DNA of 64,000 nt from Pseudomonas sp. DTU12.3 (lineage in GTDB: Bacteria > Pseudomonadota > Gammaproteobacteria > Pseudomonadales > Pseudomonadaceae), in contig NZ_CP027218.1 of NCBI RefSeq assembly GCF_004124275.1, positions 3,847,501 to 3,911,500 of the forward strand, given 5' to 3'. The position numbers and the translations under genes were made by a program. The first letter of the stretch is position 1. Every line of letters starts with the position of its first letter. Of the stretch, positions 9,274-17,995 are shown one piece after another. A model generated the notes under the pieces. That model saw nothing but the letters and a program-made list of their open reading frames with translations. It was not told where the DNA came from and ran no database searches.

Positions 9274-10224
9274 ATGATCCTATTTCCTGACTTGCTGCAG
9301 TTGCCCCACCAGTTGCGCCATCCGGAAGTGCGGGATCTGGCGTGGGTGATCCTCGCCCCGCCGATGCTCGCCACCACGCCGTGGCCGCAGCGCCATCCGC
9401 TGGCCGGCAGCGATTGGGTGGCTGACCCTCAACGTCTGGAACACTGGCTGCGTCAACTCGATCGTGACAGTTATGGCTTGCTGCACTGGCTGTCGCAGGC
9501 CCGCACGCGGCGTCTGGGTCTGTATTACGAGCGGCTGTGGCAGTTCGCCGTACAGCATGCGCCGGGCATTGAACTGCTTGCGGCCAATCTGCCGATCCGT
9601 CGCGAGGGCCACACCCTTGGCGAGCTGGACATGCTCCTGCGTGATCGCGATGGCGTGCATCACCTGGAGCTGGCGATCAAACTTTATCTCGGCCCGCAGG
9701 ATGGCGATGGTCGTGATTCGGCGCAGTGGTTGGGGCCGGGTTGTCATGATCGACTGGACCGTAAACTGGCGCATCTGGCCGAGCATCAATTGCCGATATC
9801 GGCGCGCCCGGAAAGCCGCGAGGTATTGGCGGCGCTGGATATCGAGGTGTTCAGCGCACAACTGTGGCTGGGCGGTTATCTGCTGTATCCATGGCCCGGC
9901 CAGGCGCAATCGCCGGGCGGCGCGCACCCGCAGCATTTGCGCGGTAGCTGGTTGCATCAGAAGGACTGGCCAGCGTTCGTCGCGCAACGTCCGGCCGGGC
10001 GCTGGCAACCGCTGCCCCGCCATGCCTGGCTGGCGCCGGCGCATTATCCGGCGGATCAGACCTGGACTTCAGAGCATCTGCGGATGTGGCTGGAGGATTT
10101 GGAACCGCTGGCCCCGGCACAGCTGATGGTGCGCCTGACCGAGAATGCGCGGGGAGAATGGGAAGAGGCCGAGCGGTTGTTTCTGGTCTCGGATCTTTGG
10201 CCGAATGTCCCGGGCCAGCCCTGA
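9274..10224 (+). CDS. DUF1853 family protein
   Basis: A 316-residue protein recognised as DUF1853 from the N-terminal MILFPDLLQLPHQLRHPEVRDLAW and the central LELAIKLYLGP region, where an E-x-K-like arrangement resembles nuclease folds. No biochemical function is established. It stands alone, divergent from nadK, and is followed by a REP-like palindrome. Confidence 0.85.
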   Translation: MILFPDLLQLPHQLRHPEVRDLAWVILAPPMLATTPWPQRHPLAGSDWVADPQRLEHWLRQLDRDSYGLLHWLSQARTRRLGLYYERLWQFAVQHAPGIELLAANLPIRREGHTLGELDMLLRDRDGVHHLELAIKLYLGPQDGDGRDSAQWLGPGCHDRLDRKLAHLAEHQLPISARPESREVLAALDIEVFSAQLWLGGYLLYPWPGQAQSPGGAHPQHLRGSWLHQKDWPAFVAQRPAGRWQPLPRHAWLAPAHYPADQTWTSEHLRMWLEDLEPLAPAQLMVRLTENARGEWEEAERLFLVSDLWPNVPGQP

Positions 10225-10247
10225 GAATTTCAGTGCCGGACCCGGCC

Positions 10248-10341
10248 TCTTCGCGAGCAGGCTCGCTCCCACATTTGGACTGCATTTCAAATTGGGGGAG
10301 GCGATACATTCCCCTGTGTGAGCGAGCCTGCTCGCGATGGG
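10248..10341. repeat. REP-like element family A, head-to-head pair
   Basis: Two inverted copies of a palindromic unit (TTCGCGAGCAGGCTCGCTCC and its reverse) about 45 bases apart. This is the commonest spacer repeat in the window and resembles the REP/REPIN sequences of fluorescent pseudomonads. Confidence 0.85.
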
Positions 10342-10352
10342 GCCGACTCGGT

Positions 10353-11636
10353 CTAGAGCGAAAGCCGCAAAGCCAATGCCGCCAACGTCACCAACAACAC
10401 CGGCACCGTCAGCACAATCCCCACCCTGAAATAATACCCCCAGCCAATATGAATCCCCTTGCGCTCCAGCACATGCAGCCACAGCAACGTCGCCAGACTG
10501 CCAATCGGCGTGATCTTCGGCCCCAGATCGCTGCCGATCACGTTGGCGTAAATCATCGCCTCCTTGACCACCCCACTCGCCTGGCTCGCATCAATCGACA
10601 GCAAGCCGATCAGCACCGTCGGCAAGTTGTTCATGATCGACGACAGCAACGCGGTCAGCACGCCGGTGCCCAGTGCCGCGCCCCACACACCGTGACCGGC
10701 GAAAACGTCCAGCCAACCGGCCAGATACCCGGTCAGCCCGGCATTGCGCAGACCGTAGACCACCAGGTACATGCCCAACGAGAAAATCACGATCTGCCAC
10801 GGCGCTTCTTTCATCACCTTGCGCGTGGAAATCTTGTGGCCGCGCGCAGCGATGCCCAGCAATAACGCGGCACACACAGCGGAAATCGCACTGATCGGAA
10901 TGCCCAACGGTTCCAGCGCGAAACAGCCGATCAACAGGATCGCCAACACCGCCCAGCCGGCATAGAACGTGGCTTTGTCGTGGATCGCGGTTTGTGGATG
11001 CTCAAGCTGTTCGGGATCGTAGGCCTTGGGAATGTCACGGCGAAAGAACCACAGCAACATGCCCAGCGTCGCCGCCACGCTGACGAAGTTCACCGGCACC
11101 ATCACCGCCGCGTAACGGTTGAAGCCGATGTGGAAGAAGTCTGCGGAAACGATGTTGACCAGGTTCGACACCACCAGCGGCAGGCTTGCGGTGTCGGCGA
11201 TGAATCCCGCGCCCATCACGAATGCTAACGTCGCCGCCGGGGAAAAGCGCAGCGCCAGCAACATCGAAATCACGATCGGCGTGAGGATCAACGCCGCGCC
11301 GTCATTGGCGAACAACGCTGAAACCAGCGCGCCGAGCAGCACCATGAAGGCGAACAACTTGCGGCCGTTGCCGCGCCCCCAACGCGCGACATGCAGCGCA
11401 GCCCAGTTGAAGAATCCGGCTTCGTCGAGCAACAGGCTGATGATGATCAGCGCAACGAAAGTGCCGGTGGCGTTCCAGATGATCTGCCACACCAGCGGGA
11501 TGTCACTCAGATGCACGACGCCGAAGATCAGCGCGAGTACGGCGCCAAGCGTCGCGCTCCAGCCGACGCCGAGGCCTTTGGGTTGCCAGATGACAAGGGT
11601 GATGGTCAGCAGGAAAATCAGTGACGCAGCTAGCAT
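10353..11636 (-). CDS. arsB: Arsenite efflux membrane transporter ArsB
   Basis: Inner-membrane transporter expected to export arsenite or antimonite. The 427 residues and many hydrophobic segments closely follow E. coli ArsB, including LVIWQPKGLG at the N terminus, ALFANDGAALILTPIV, ADTASLPLVVSNLVNIVSAD and SIMNNLPTVLIG. The ATG was chosen over a TTG two codons upstream because it matches the ArsB N terminus and has AAGG at good spacing. No arsR, arsC or arsH is next to it; chrR upstream is separated by a REP element. It may work alone, as a cation/anion antiporter, or with ars genes elsewhere. Confidence 0.92.
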   Translation of the reverse strand: MLAASLIFLLTITLVIWQPKGLGVGWSATLGAVLALIFGVVHLSDIPLVWQIIWNATGTFVALIIISLLLDEAGFFNWAALHVARWGRGNGRKLFAFMVLLGALVSALFANDGAALILTPIVISMLLALRFSPAATLAFVMGAGFIADTASLPLVVSNLVNIVSADFFHIGFNRYAAVMVPVNFVSVAATLGMLLWFFRRDIPKAYDPEQLEHPQTAIHDKATFYAGWAVLAILLIGCFALEPLGIPISAISAVCAALLLGIAARGHKISTRKVMKEAPWQIVIFSLGMYLVVYGLRNAGLTGYLAGWLDVFAGHGVWGAALGTGVLTALLSSIMNNLPTVLIGLLSIDASQASGVVKEAMIYANVIGSDLGPKITPIGSLATLLWLHVLERKGIHIGWGYYFRVGIVLTVPVLLVTLAALALRLSL

Positions 11637-11675
11637 CCGCAACAGCCTTAAATTATCAAATCAGTGAAGGTCCAA

Positions 11676-11764
11676 AGTGGGAGCGGGCTTGCTCGCGAAG
11701 GCGTCGGGTCAGTTACTGCATCAGTACCTGACATATCGCCTTCGCGAGCAAGCCCGCTCCCACT
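11676..11764. repeat. REP-like element family A, tail-to-tail pair
   Basis: GTGGGAGCGGGCTTGCTCGC and its inverted copy lie about 45 bases apart in the spacer between chrR and arsB. This is the REPIN arrangement, two REPs in inverse orientation. Confidence 0.85.
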
Positions 11765-11781
11765 TTTTTACCGAGTGCGGT

Positions 11782-12339
11782 TTATTTTTTGTGTTGCTCG
11801 ACGAATTGTCCGTACGCATTGATAAAGCTTTGCAGGAAAGGTTTCACCGTCTCGCTCAACTTGCCCGCCTCGTCAAACGCCGAGCCCGCGCCACCCAGAT
11901 ACGCCTCCGGCTGCTGCATGCACGGCACATTGAGAAACACGAACGACTGCCGCAGATGCTGGTTCGCGCCGAAACCACCGATGGCGCCCGGCGACACGCT
12001 GATCACCGCGCCAGGCTTGCCGCCCCAGACGCTTTTGCCGTAAGGCCGCGAGCCAACGTCGATGGCATTCTTCAATGGCGCCGGCACCGAACGGTTGTAC
12101 TCCGGTGTTACAAACAGCACCGCGTCGGATGAACCCACTTTTTGCCGGAAAGTGCTGTAGGCTGCCGGCGGTGAATCACCGTCGATGTCTTCGTTATAAA
12201 GTGGCAGCTCGCCAATCTCGACAATTTCCAGCTTGAGGTTCGCCGGGGCCAGCTCCGCCAGTGCCAAGGCGACTTTGCGATTGATCGATGCTTTGCGCAG
12301 GCTACCTACTACTACGGCGACGTTGTAGACATTGCTCAT
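11782..12339 (-). CDS. chrR: NADPH-dependent FMN reductase / chromate reductase-like
   Basis: A 185-residue soluble flavoprotein of the NADPH-dependent FMN reductase family, very like Pseudomonas putida ChrR, a quinone reductase that also reduces chromate. Visible marks are VVGSLRKASINRK (FMN phosphate binding), FVTPEYNRSVPAPLKNAIDVGSR and SVSPGAIGGFGAN. The likely role is two-electron quinone reduction protecting against redox stress. The ATG follows GGAAGACT-type upstream sequence only loosely. Transcribed towards arsB but separated by a repeat. Confidence 0.85.
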   Translation of the reverse strand: MSNVYNVAVVVGSLRKASINRKVALALAELAPANLKLEIVEIGELPLYNEDIDGDSPPAAYSTFRQKVGSSDAVLFVTPEYNRSVPAPLKNAIDVGSRPYGKSVWGGKPGAVISVSPGAIGGFGANQHLRQSFVFLNVPCMQQPEAYLGGAGSAFDEAGKLSETVKPFLQSFINAYGQFVEQHKK

Positions 12340-12522
12340 GGAAGACTCTCGACTGTCCGTGGGGGGGAGCCTGTAGTTATAGATGATCCGGTGACGATTC
12401 CACCAGCAGGCGAGGGAAATTCGCGCGTGCTGATTATTTTTTTCCTGTAGGAAAACTTACAGCGCTCGATGACGGTCTACCAAGCCGAAATCAAGTGTTT
12501 TATCTCCAGAGGTTCTAAGCAG

Positions 12523-12753
12523 ATGGCAGCAGTACTCGTCGGTCAGTTCCATGCAAGAGATGCGGAAGGCCGCGTTTATTCCGTGCATGAGTTCCAGGAA
12601 TCCAACCCGTCGGTAGACGGTATCACCGGCTCGGAGCCCGTTTACAAACTGGCCATCGGCGATCGCATCAGAAAGATCGATGAGCAAACGTTCGAGCTGG
12701 TTCAGTCAGGCATCACCCTGACGCGCGAACCTGAGCCAACCGTCGCTTCATAA
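12523..12753 (+). CDS. Conserved small hypothetical protein
   Basis: A 76-residue protein (MAAVLVGQFHARDAEGRVYSV...) that I do not recognise beyond its appearance as a typical Pseudomonas core hypothetical. The predicted strand-rich sequence with a DGITGSEPVYKLAIGDRIRK segment suggests a small beta domain. The ATG was preferred over a frame 18 codons longer because AGAGG precedes it and the extra residues look unstructured. It lies between chrR (divergent) and a LysR regulator. Confidence 0.65.
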   Translation: MAAVLVGQFHARDAEGRVYSVHEFQESNPSVDGITGSEPVYKLAIGDRIRKIDEQTFELVQSGITLTREPEPTVAS

Positions 12754-12838
12754 CCGTGCGTTATGAGCAGAAGTCATATGCGCAGAGTTGGGGTAGGATT
12801 CAGCCTCTGACCCCACCTGCTGAACATGGACTTCACGC

Positions 12839-13732
12839 ATGCGTTTACGTCATATCGAAGTGATCCAGGCGCTCTTGCAGACCGGTCACCTGGGCACCGC
12901 CGCCGAATGGTTGCAGTTGCCGGTGACCGAGGTCGAAGAACGTTTGCGCGAAGCCGAGAGTCAGTTGGGGTTTATGCTCTTTGCCAGCGTTCGCGGGCGC
13001 CTGCAATCAACTGCCGAAGCGCGGGCGCTGCAAGTCGAAATCGCTCACGTTTACGAAGCGCTGGAGCCTGTGCAACGTCTGGCCAGCAGCCTCAAGCAAT
13101 ACCTCGCCCCGCCCTTGCGCATCATCGGCACCCCGCCGCTGGCGCAACAATTATTGCCACAAAGCCTTGCCGCCCTGCGCCGACGCCTGCCCGACGCCCC
13201 TTGCAGCCTGCTCAGCGCACCGACTCGCGACATCGTTCGCAGCCTGTTATTGCGTGAAAGCGATCTCGGCTTGAGCCTGCACGACCCCGAACATGCCGAC
13301 ATCGATTGCCAGCCGCTGGCCCAGGGCAAACTGCAATTGCTCGCGCCCCACGGCTGGCTGCAACCGAAACAGAAATACATTTCCCTGCAGGATCTCGCCG
13401 GTCAGGCGATGCTCGGCCTCGTAGGCCAGGATCCGCTGAGCCCGGCGCTGGAAAACAAACTGCAGGCTTTGCGCCCGGCACCGAGCATCCAGACCCGCGT
13501 ACAAACCCACCAGATGATGCGCAGCATGGTCGAGGCCGGCGAAGGTCTGGCCATCGTCGACCCGTTCACCGCACTGGGCGCGCGCGCCGGTGGGCTGGAT
13601 GTCTGCCCGTTGTCGCCAGCGGTGCCGATCAGCCTCTACGCCCTGACCTTCAAGCACGCCGCGCCATCAGCGGCGATTCAAAGCTTGCTGGCGATCATCA
13701 CGGAACAAGCCGCGGCGATGCTGTCGAGCTGA
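12839..13732 (+). CDS. LysR-family transcriptional regulator
   Basis: A 297-residue LysR-type regulator: helix-turn-helix in about the first 60 residues (RLRHIEVIQALLQTGHLGTAAEWLQLPVTEVEERL), then a substrate-binding effector domain from about residue 90. The HTH is slightly atypical, with TEVEERLREAESQLG where most members have SQPALS.. residues. Target and ligand are unknown. Its 3' end overlaps that of the convergent GNAT gene by 35 bases. Confidence 0.85.
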   Translation: MRLRHIEVIQALLQTGHLGTAAEWLQLPVTEVEERLREAESQLGFMLFASVRGRLQSTAEARALQVEIAHVYEALEPVQRLASSLKQYLAPPLRIIGTPPLAQQLLPQSLAALRRRLPDAPCSLLSAPTRDIVRSLLLRESDLGLSLHDPEHADIDCQPLAQGKLQLLAPHGWLQPKQKYISLQDLAGQAMLGLVGQDPLSPALENKLQALRPAPSIQTRVQTHQMMRSMVEAGEGLAIVDPFTALGARAGGLDVCPLSPAVPISLYALTFKHAAPSAAIQSLLAIITEQAAAMLSS

Positions 13733-14312
13733 GTGGATTTTCCAGCGGGTTATCGAACAATCGATACCAGAACAACGCCACTTCAGCGGTGTTCGGGTCG
13801 ATGCCGCGATAACGTAACTGGTCGATACCGCCGATCACGTAACCGCAGCGCTCATACAATCGACAGGCACCGAGGTTGTTGTTCTGGGTTTCGAGCATGA
13901 TCCCCGGGAGCTTTTTCTTGCGACTCCAGAACTGCGCGACATCCAGCAACGCCTTGGCCACGCCATGCCGCCGCGCCGGCGCGTGCACCGCCAGTTCATC
14001 GATATGGGCGAAGCCGTTCCAGTTGGTACTGATCACCAGATGGCCGACCGGCTCGTCGTCGAGATAGGCCATGAAAATCGCGCTGTCAGCCGCATCACGG
14101 AAACTGCTGAACTCCTCGGGATCGATGCCGTAGCACTTGCGATACGGCACGATCGGCGTCACCGGCCAGTGCTCGACCGCTTTGCCGATCACTGCCGCGC
14201 CGTACGCAGCGACTTCGAAGCTGAAGTCGCTGCCCCAGATATAAGGCGCAAAACCTTCATCGGCGACACGCACCGACAGCCCTGGGTATTTTGGATTCAT
14301 GACCGGTTGCAT
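13698..14312 (-). CDS. GNAT acetyltransferase, streptothricin-acetyltransferase-like
   Basis: A GNAT-fold N-acetyltransferase of about 204 residues. The acetyl-CoA binding segment is ARRHGVAKALLD. The stretch WNGFAHIDELAV, followed by PGIMLETQNNNLGACRLYER and CGYVIGG, strongly recalls streptothricin (nourseothricin) acetyltransferases, which acetylate the beta-lysine arm. The start is placed at an ATG with GAGGA upstream; an ATG six codons earlier overlaps the ldcA stop. It directly follows ldcA on the same strand and is probably co-transcribed, so a cadaverine, lysine or polyamine substrate is an alternative to an antibiotic. Confidence 0.8.
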   Translation of the reverse strand: MQPVMNPKYPGLSVRVADEGFAPYIWGSDFSFEVAAYGAAVIGKAVEHWPVTPIVPYRKCYGIDPEEFSSFRDAADSAIFMAYLDDEPVGHLVISTNWNGFAHIDELAVHAPARRHGVAKALLDVAQFWSRKKKLPGIMLETQNNNLGACRLYERCGYVIGGIDQLRYRGIDPNTAEVALFWYRLFDNPLENPLSSTASPRLVP

Positions 14313-14326
14313 ACTCGGAAAAGTCC

Positions 14327-16582
14327 TCATTCCTTGACGCAATCGACGGTGTAGTGCCGCCCATTGCCTTCGTCTTCATGTTGCAGTCCATGCACATCAG
14401 CGACAAAACCGGGGAAGCTGCTATCGAACGTGCGGGCAAATTTCAGGTAATCGATGATCGAGCGGGTCGCCTCAGTGAAGCGTTCACCAGGCATGATCAA
14501 CGGAATCCCCGGCGGATACGGCACCAGCATCACCGCAGCAATCCGCCCTTCCAGCGCATCGATCGGCACCGCCTCGACTTCGCCGCGTACCAGATGATCG
14601 TAGGCATGTGCGGGTTTCATGGCGATCTCGGGCAGCACGGTGTACATGCGTTTGAGGTGCTTGGCCGTGGCATTGCTGCGGTAACAGGCGTGCAGCTGAT
14701 CGCACAGATCGCGCAGACCCATGCCGCGATAGCGCCCGGCATCTTCTTGGGCGACGCAGGGCAGACAGCTGTCCAGACGCACGTTGGCGTCGTAACTGCG
14801 CTTGAACTCGAGCAGTTCGGTCAGCAGCGTGCTCCATTTGCCCTTGGTGATGCCCATCGAGAACAGCACCAGAAATGAATACAGGCCGGTCTTCTCGACC
14901 ACCAATCCGCGCTCCCAGAGAAACTTGCTGACCACCGCCGCCGGGATGCCCTTCTCGCTCAGCGCACCACCGGCATTCAAGCCCGGCATCACCAGCGTGA
15001 CCTTGATCGGGTCGAGCAACACGTAGTCGTCACTGACCTCGCCGAAGCCGTGCCAGTCAGCCTCGGGCTTGAGCAACCAGTCTTCGGTTTGCACGCGATC
15101 GATGCCTTCGACGCCCGGCGGCTGCCAGATCGAAAACCACCAGTCATCGGCAGCAATGTGCTGGCGCAGATTGGCCAGCGCACGGCGGAAGCTCAGCGCT
15201 TCATCAAAGGTTTCCTGCAACAGCGAACGCCCGGCCGGGCCTTCCATCATTGCCGAGGCAACGTCCAGCGAGGCAATGATGCTGTATTGCGGTGAAGTCG
15301 AGATGTGCATCATGAACGCTTCGTTGAAACGATCGCGATCCAGCTGCCGCGCGCCGCCGTCCTGCACATGAATCATCGATGCCTGACTGAACGCCGCGAG
15401 CAGTTTGTGCGTGGAATGCGTGGTGAACACCAGCGGGCTGTCTTCGCTGCGCGAGGTGGCCATGCCATAGCGCCCGGCGAAGAACTCGTGAAACGCCGCG
15501 TAGGCATACCAGGCCTCGTCGAAATGCAGCACTTCGACGCTGTTGCCGAGGCTTTGCTTGATCAGTTCGGCGTTGTAACAGAGGCCGTCGTAGGTCGAAT
15601 TGGTCACCACGGCGAGTTTGACTTTCGGCGCGCGGCCCTTGGTCAACGGGCTGGCGTCGATCTTCGCCTGGATCGACTCGCGACTGAATTCACTCAACGG
15701 GATCGGCCCGATGATGCCCAGCTCATTGCGCTCCGGGCACAGGTACAGCGGGATCGCGCCGGTCATGATGATCGCGTGCAGCACCGACTTGTGGCAGTTG
15801 CGATCGACCAGCACCAGGTCATCACGCGCGACCATCGAGTGCCAGACAATCTTGTTGGCGGTCGAGGTGCCATTGATCACGAAAAAGGTGTGATCGGCAC
15901 CGAAATTACGCGCGGCCCGCGCCTCGGCTTCGGCCAGCGGCCCGGTGTGATCAAGCAGCGAACCGAGTTCCGGCACCGAGACCGACAAGTCCGAACGCAG
16001 GGTGTTTTCGCCAAAGAACTGGTGAAACGCCTGGCCTACCGGACTTTTGTGATACGCCACACCGCCGCCATGGCCAGGCGTGTGCCAGGAATAATTGGAA
16101 TCGGCCGTGTGCTGCACCAGTGCCTTGAAGAACGGTGGCAGCAGACCATCGAGGTATTTACGCGCGGCCCGCGCAACTTGCCGGGCGAGAAACGGCACGG
16201 TGTCTTCGAACAGATAGAGAATGCCGCGCAGCTGGTTGAGTTCAGCCATGGCATCGGCCGGCGCGTTTTCCAGGGTGACTTGCTCGCCCAAGGCAAAGAT
16301 CGGCAGTTCCGGCGCGCGCACCCGTGCCAGGCCGATCAGTTCGGCCATGTTCTGCAACAGGTGGGAATTCGTGCTGGCGTCTTCGGCGGCAATCAGCATG
16401 CACGCGAGGCCGTGATGGGTCGACGCGACCAACCGGCCTTCGGCGTAGTCGGTGGCCGAAACAATACTGAAACCTTCCTGCTCCAACTCCCGGGCGATGC
16501 CACGGATACGGTCACCGGCGACCGTGTCGGCCTTGATGTCGCGATGGACGATCAATACCGGAAACTTCAAATCTTTGTACAT
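14327..16582 (-). CDS. ldcA: Lysine/arginine/ornithine decarboxylase (LdcA-like)
   Basis: PLP-dependent fold-type I decarboxylase of 751 residues, the length and sequence style of Pseudomonas LdcA, which makes cadaverine from lysine. An N-terminal wing (receiver-like) domain spans about residues 1-130; the PLP core contains HTPGHGGG, INGTSTANK and the Schiff-base lysine in THSTHKLLAAFSQ. The start MYKDLKFPVLIVHRD was chosen; the frame extends 15 codons further without support. Many members are annotated as arginine decarboxylase, and substrate choice cannot be settled from sequence alone. A GGCAG/CTGCC hairpin lies in the leader just upstream. Confidence 0.9.
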   Translation of the reverse strand: MYKDLKFPVLIVHRDIKADTVAGDRIRGIARELEQEGFSIVSATDYAEGRLVASTHHGLACMLIAAEDASTNSHLLQNMAELIGLARVRAPELPIFALGEQVTLENAPADAMAELNQLRGILYLFEDTVPFLARQVARAARKYLDGLLPPFFKALVQHTADSNYSWHTPGHGGGVAYHKSPVGQAFHQFFGENTLRSDLSVSVPELGSLLDHTGPLAEAEARAARNFGADHTFFVINGTSTANKIVWHSMVARDDLVLVDRNCHKSVLHAIIMTGAIPLYLCPERNELGIIGPIPLSEFSRESIQAKIDASPLTKGRAPKVKLAVVTNSTYDGLCYNAELIKQSLGNSVEVLHFDEAWYAYAAFHEFFAGRYGMATSRSEDSPLVFTTHSTHKLLAAFSQASMIHVQDGGARQLDRDRFNEAFMMHISTSPQYSIIASLDVASAMMEGPAGRSLLQETFDEALSFRRALANLRQHIAADDWWFSIWQPPGVEGIDRVQTEDWLLKPEADWHGFGEVSDDYVLLDPIKVTLVMPGLNAGGALSEKGIPAAVVSKFLWERGLVVEKTGLYSFLVLFSMGITKGKWSTLLTELLEFKRSYDANVRLDSCLPCVAQEDAGRYRGMGLRDLCDQLHACYRSNATAKHLKRMYTVLPEIAMKPAHAYDHLVRGEVEAVPIDALEGRIAAVMLVPYPPGIPLIMPGERFTEATRSIIDYLKFARTFDSSFPGFVADVHGLQHEDEGNGRHYTVDCVKE

Positions 16583-16690
16583 GGGGCTCAGTGTCCTGAG
16601 GCGGCAGGTTTGCAACTGCCAATGCACTCAGGGTAGAGGGTTGCAGGCAAAGTGGCGAGGGTGGCCAGTTGTCAGTATTTCCAGAAACAG

Positions 16691-16716
16691 AAAGATCGCA
16701 GCCTCCGGCAGCTCCT
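16691..16716 (-). repeat. REP-like family B half-site, left flank of IS
   Basis: GATCGCAGCCTCCGGCAGCT is one arm of the family B palindrome. It stops abruptly at CTCCT where the insertion element begins. An inverted arm resumes at 17960. Confidence 0.75.
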
Positions 16717-16720
16717 TGTA

Positions 16721-16850
16721 TCTCGACTATCGCTCCGCCAGGAGCGATAGTTCTCGACTGATCATCGAGGGAGGGATCTGGAAGCCGTGCAGCTCCTTAG
16801 GCTTTTTGCCTGTGATGTATATTGTGCTCCACCCCTCCACACTCACTCGT
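16721..16850 (+). ncRNA. Candidate bridge RNA of the IS110 element
   Basis: IS110 elements of the IS621 type make a bridge RNA from the noncoding end before the transposase. Here that region starts with a perfect 10-bp stem, CTATCGCTCC / GGAGCGATAG with a GCCA loop (16727-16750). Further on, 16789-16798 reads GCAGCTCCTT, identical to the last ten bases across the left insertion junction (16708-16717). It is followed by a small AGGC/GCCT hairpin. A guide loop matching the target is what a bridge RNA needs. The RNA's ends and fold are inferred. Confidence 0.45.
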
Positions 16851-16952
16851 ATAGTTCGAACGGTATCTTGGGCCCGTCTCTGACGAGAGCCCGCATTCGC
16901 AAGGTTGGACAGAGTGCAGTGATGATCGAAAACGGATCAATGGAGAAACAGT

Positions 16953-17924
16953 ATGTCCAATTTCATCGGTATCGATGTCGCTAAAAACACCTTTGATATC
17001 GCTACTCATCTGCCAAATGGCAAACACAAAACCAAAGCCAAACTGACCAACGACCCCAAGGGCTTCAAAGAGTTTGAAGCCTGGCTGAGCAAGCAGGTCG
17101 AGCCTTCGTCCTTGATCGTGATGGAAGCCACCAGCGTTTATCACTTGGAACTCGCCGAGTTTGTTTACAACAAGGGCTATCGGGTCTGCGTCGTCAATCC
17201 GGCCACGACCAACGCTTACGCTGGCAGCGAGTTACGCCGGATCAAAACCGATAAAAGCGACGCCAAGCTGATCGCAGACTTTGCTCGGGAAAAGGCAGAA
17301 AAGCTTCCACTGTGGGCGCCGGAGCCGCTGAAGTATCGCCAGTTAAAGGCGATGGTACGTCGGCTCGACGACCTTCAGGAAATGGAGCAAATGGAGCTCA
17401 ATCGGCTGGACGTTTCCGACGAAAAGGTCAAAGACTCGATCAACTCCGTGCTGCGCCACATCGAAAAAGAGATCGTTGAAACGCACAAAGCGATCAAAAA
17501 ACACATCGATGATGATCCGGACATGCGGCAAATGCGCGACTTGATCGTGACCATCGACGGCATCGGGCAGAAAACGCTCGAGCGGCTACTGGCTGAACTG
17601 GGCGACCTGCGCAAATATGACGATCCTCGCAAACTGGTCGCTGCCGCCGGGTTAAACCCCAAGCTACAGGATTCAGGATTGCTGAAGGGCCGAACAGTCA
17701 TTTCGAAGATCGGCTCAGCGCGGGTGCGGGCAGGTCTGTACATGCCAGGTTTGGTGGCGTTGAAGCACAACAAAGCGATCATCGCCATGAAAGACCGCCT
17801 GAAGGCCAATGGCAAAGCTCCCAAGCAGATCATTTGCGCAGCGATGCGCAAGCTGCTGCATTTCGTTCACGCCGTTCTCAAATCAGGACAGCCATTTGAC
17901 CCAGAATTTGGTCTTGCCCGATGA
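16953..17924 (+). CDS. IS110-family transposase
   Basis: A 323-residue transposase with the N-terminal RuvC-like DEDD domain: D8 (IGIDVAKN), E58 (VMEATSVYH), D100 and D103 (KTDKSDAKLIADFA). A coiled-coil linker spans about residues 120-180. The C-terminal Tnp domain contains DGIGQKTLERLLAELGD and AAAGLNPKLQDSG, the latter holding the likely catalytic serine. The length is normal and the frame intact, so it may be active. GGAG lies seven bases before the ATG. A perfect 9-bp hairpin (GTCTTGCCC / GGGCAAGAC, 17911-17934) spans the stop codon. Confidence 0.95.
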   Translation: MSNFIGIDVAKNTFDIATHLPNGKHKTKAKLTNDPKGFKEFEAWLSKQVEPSSLIVMEATSVYHLELAEFVYNKGYRVCVVNPATTNAYAGSELRRIKTDKSDAKLIADFAREKAEKLPLWAPEPLKYRQLKAMVRRLDDLQEMEQMELNRLDVSDEKVKDSINSVLRHIEKEIVETHKAIKKHIDDDPDMRQMRDLIVTIDGIGQKTLERLLAELGDLRKYDDPRKLVAAAGLNPKLQDSGLLKGRTVISKIGSARVRAGLYMPGLVALKHNKAIIAMKDRLKANGKAPKQIICAAMRKLLHFVHAVLKSGQPFDPEFGLAR

Positions 17925-17959
17925 GGGGCAAGACGGTATCTACATTGGAATGTGATCCT

Positions 17960-17995
17960 CTGTAGGAGCTGCCGTAGGCTGCGATCTTTTGATCT
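17960..17995 (+). repeat. REP-like family B half-site, right flank of IS
   Basis: CTGTAGGAGCTGCCGTAGGC leads into TGCGATCTTTTGATC, one family B arm in the opposite orientation to the arm left of the element. It ends at the dnaQ stop codon. Confidence 0.75.

Larger units (their letters stand above)
16715..17959 (+). mobile_element. IS110-family insertion sequence
   Basis: An element of about 1.25 kb with one transposase gene and a noncoding 5' end of about 235 bases. The ends were placed where the flanking family B repeat is interrupted: a CCT occurs at both junctions and may include the duplicated core. No terminal inverted repeats are evident, as expected for IS110. Joining the flanks restores a head-to-head family B pair, an arrangement also present intact at 58768. 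IS110 members that insert into REP sequences are known in Pseudomonas. The exact ends are inferred. Confidence 0.75.

Noticed and set aside
12448..12480. CTGTAGGAAAACTTACAG upstream of the small hypothetical gene as a LexA box.
   Set aside because: The outer CTG and CAG are separated by 12 bases, while LexA sites have 10, and the inner positions do not fit.
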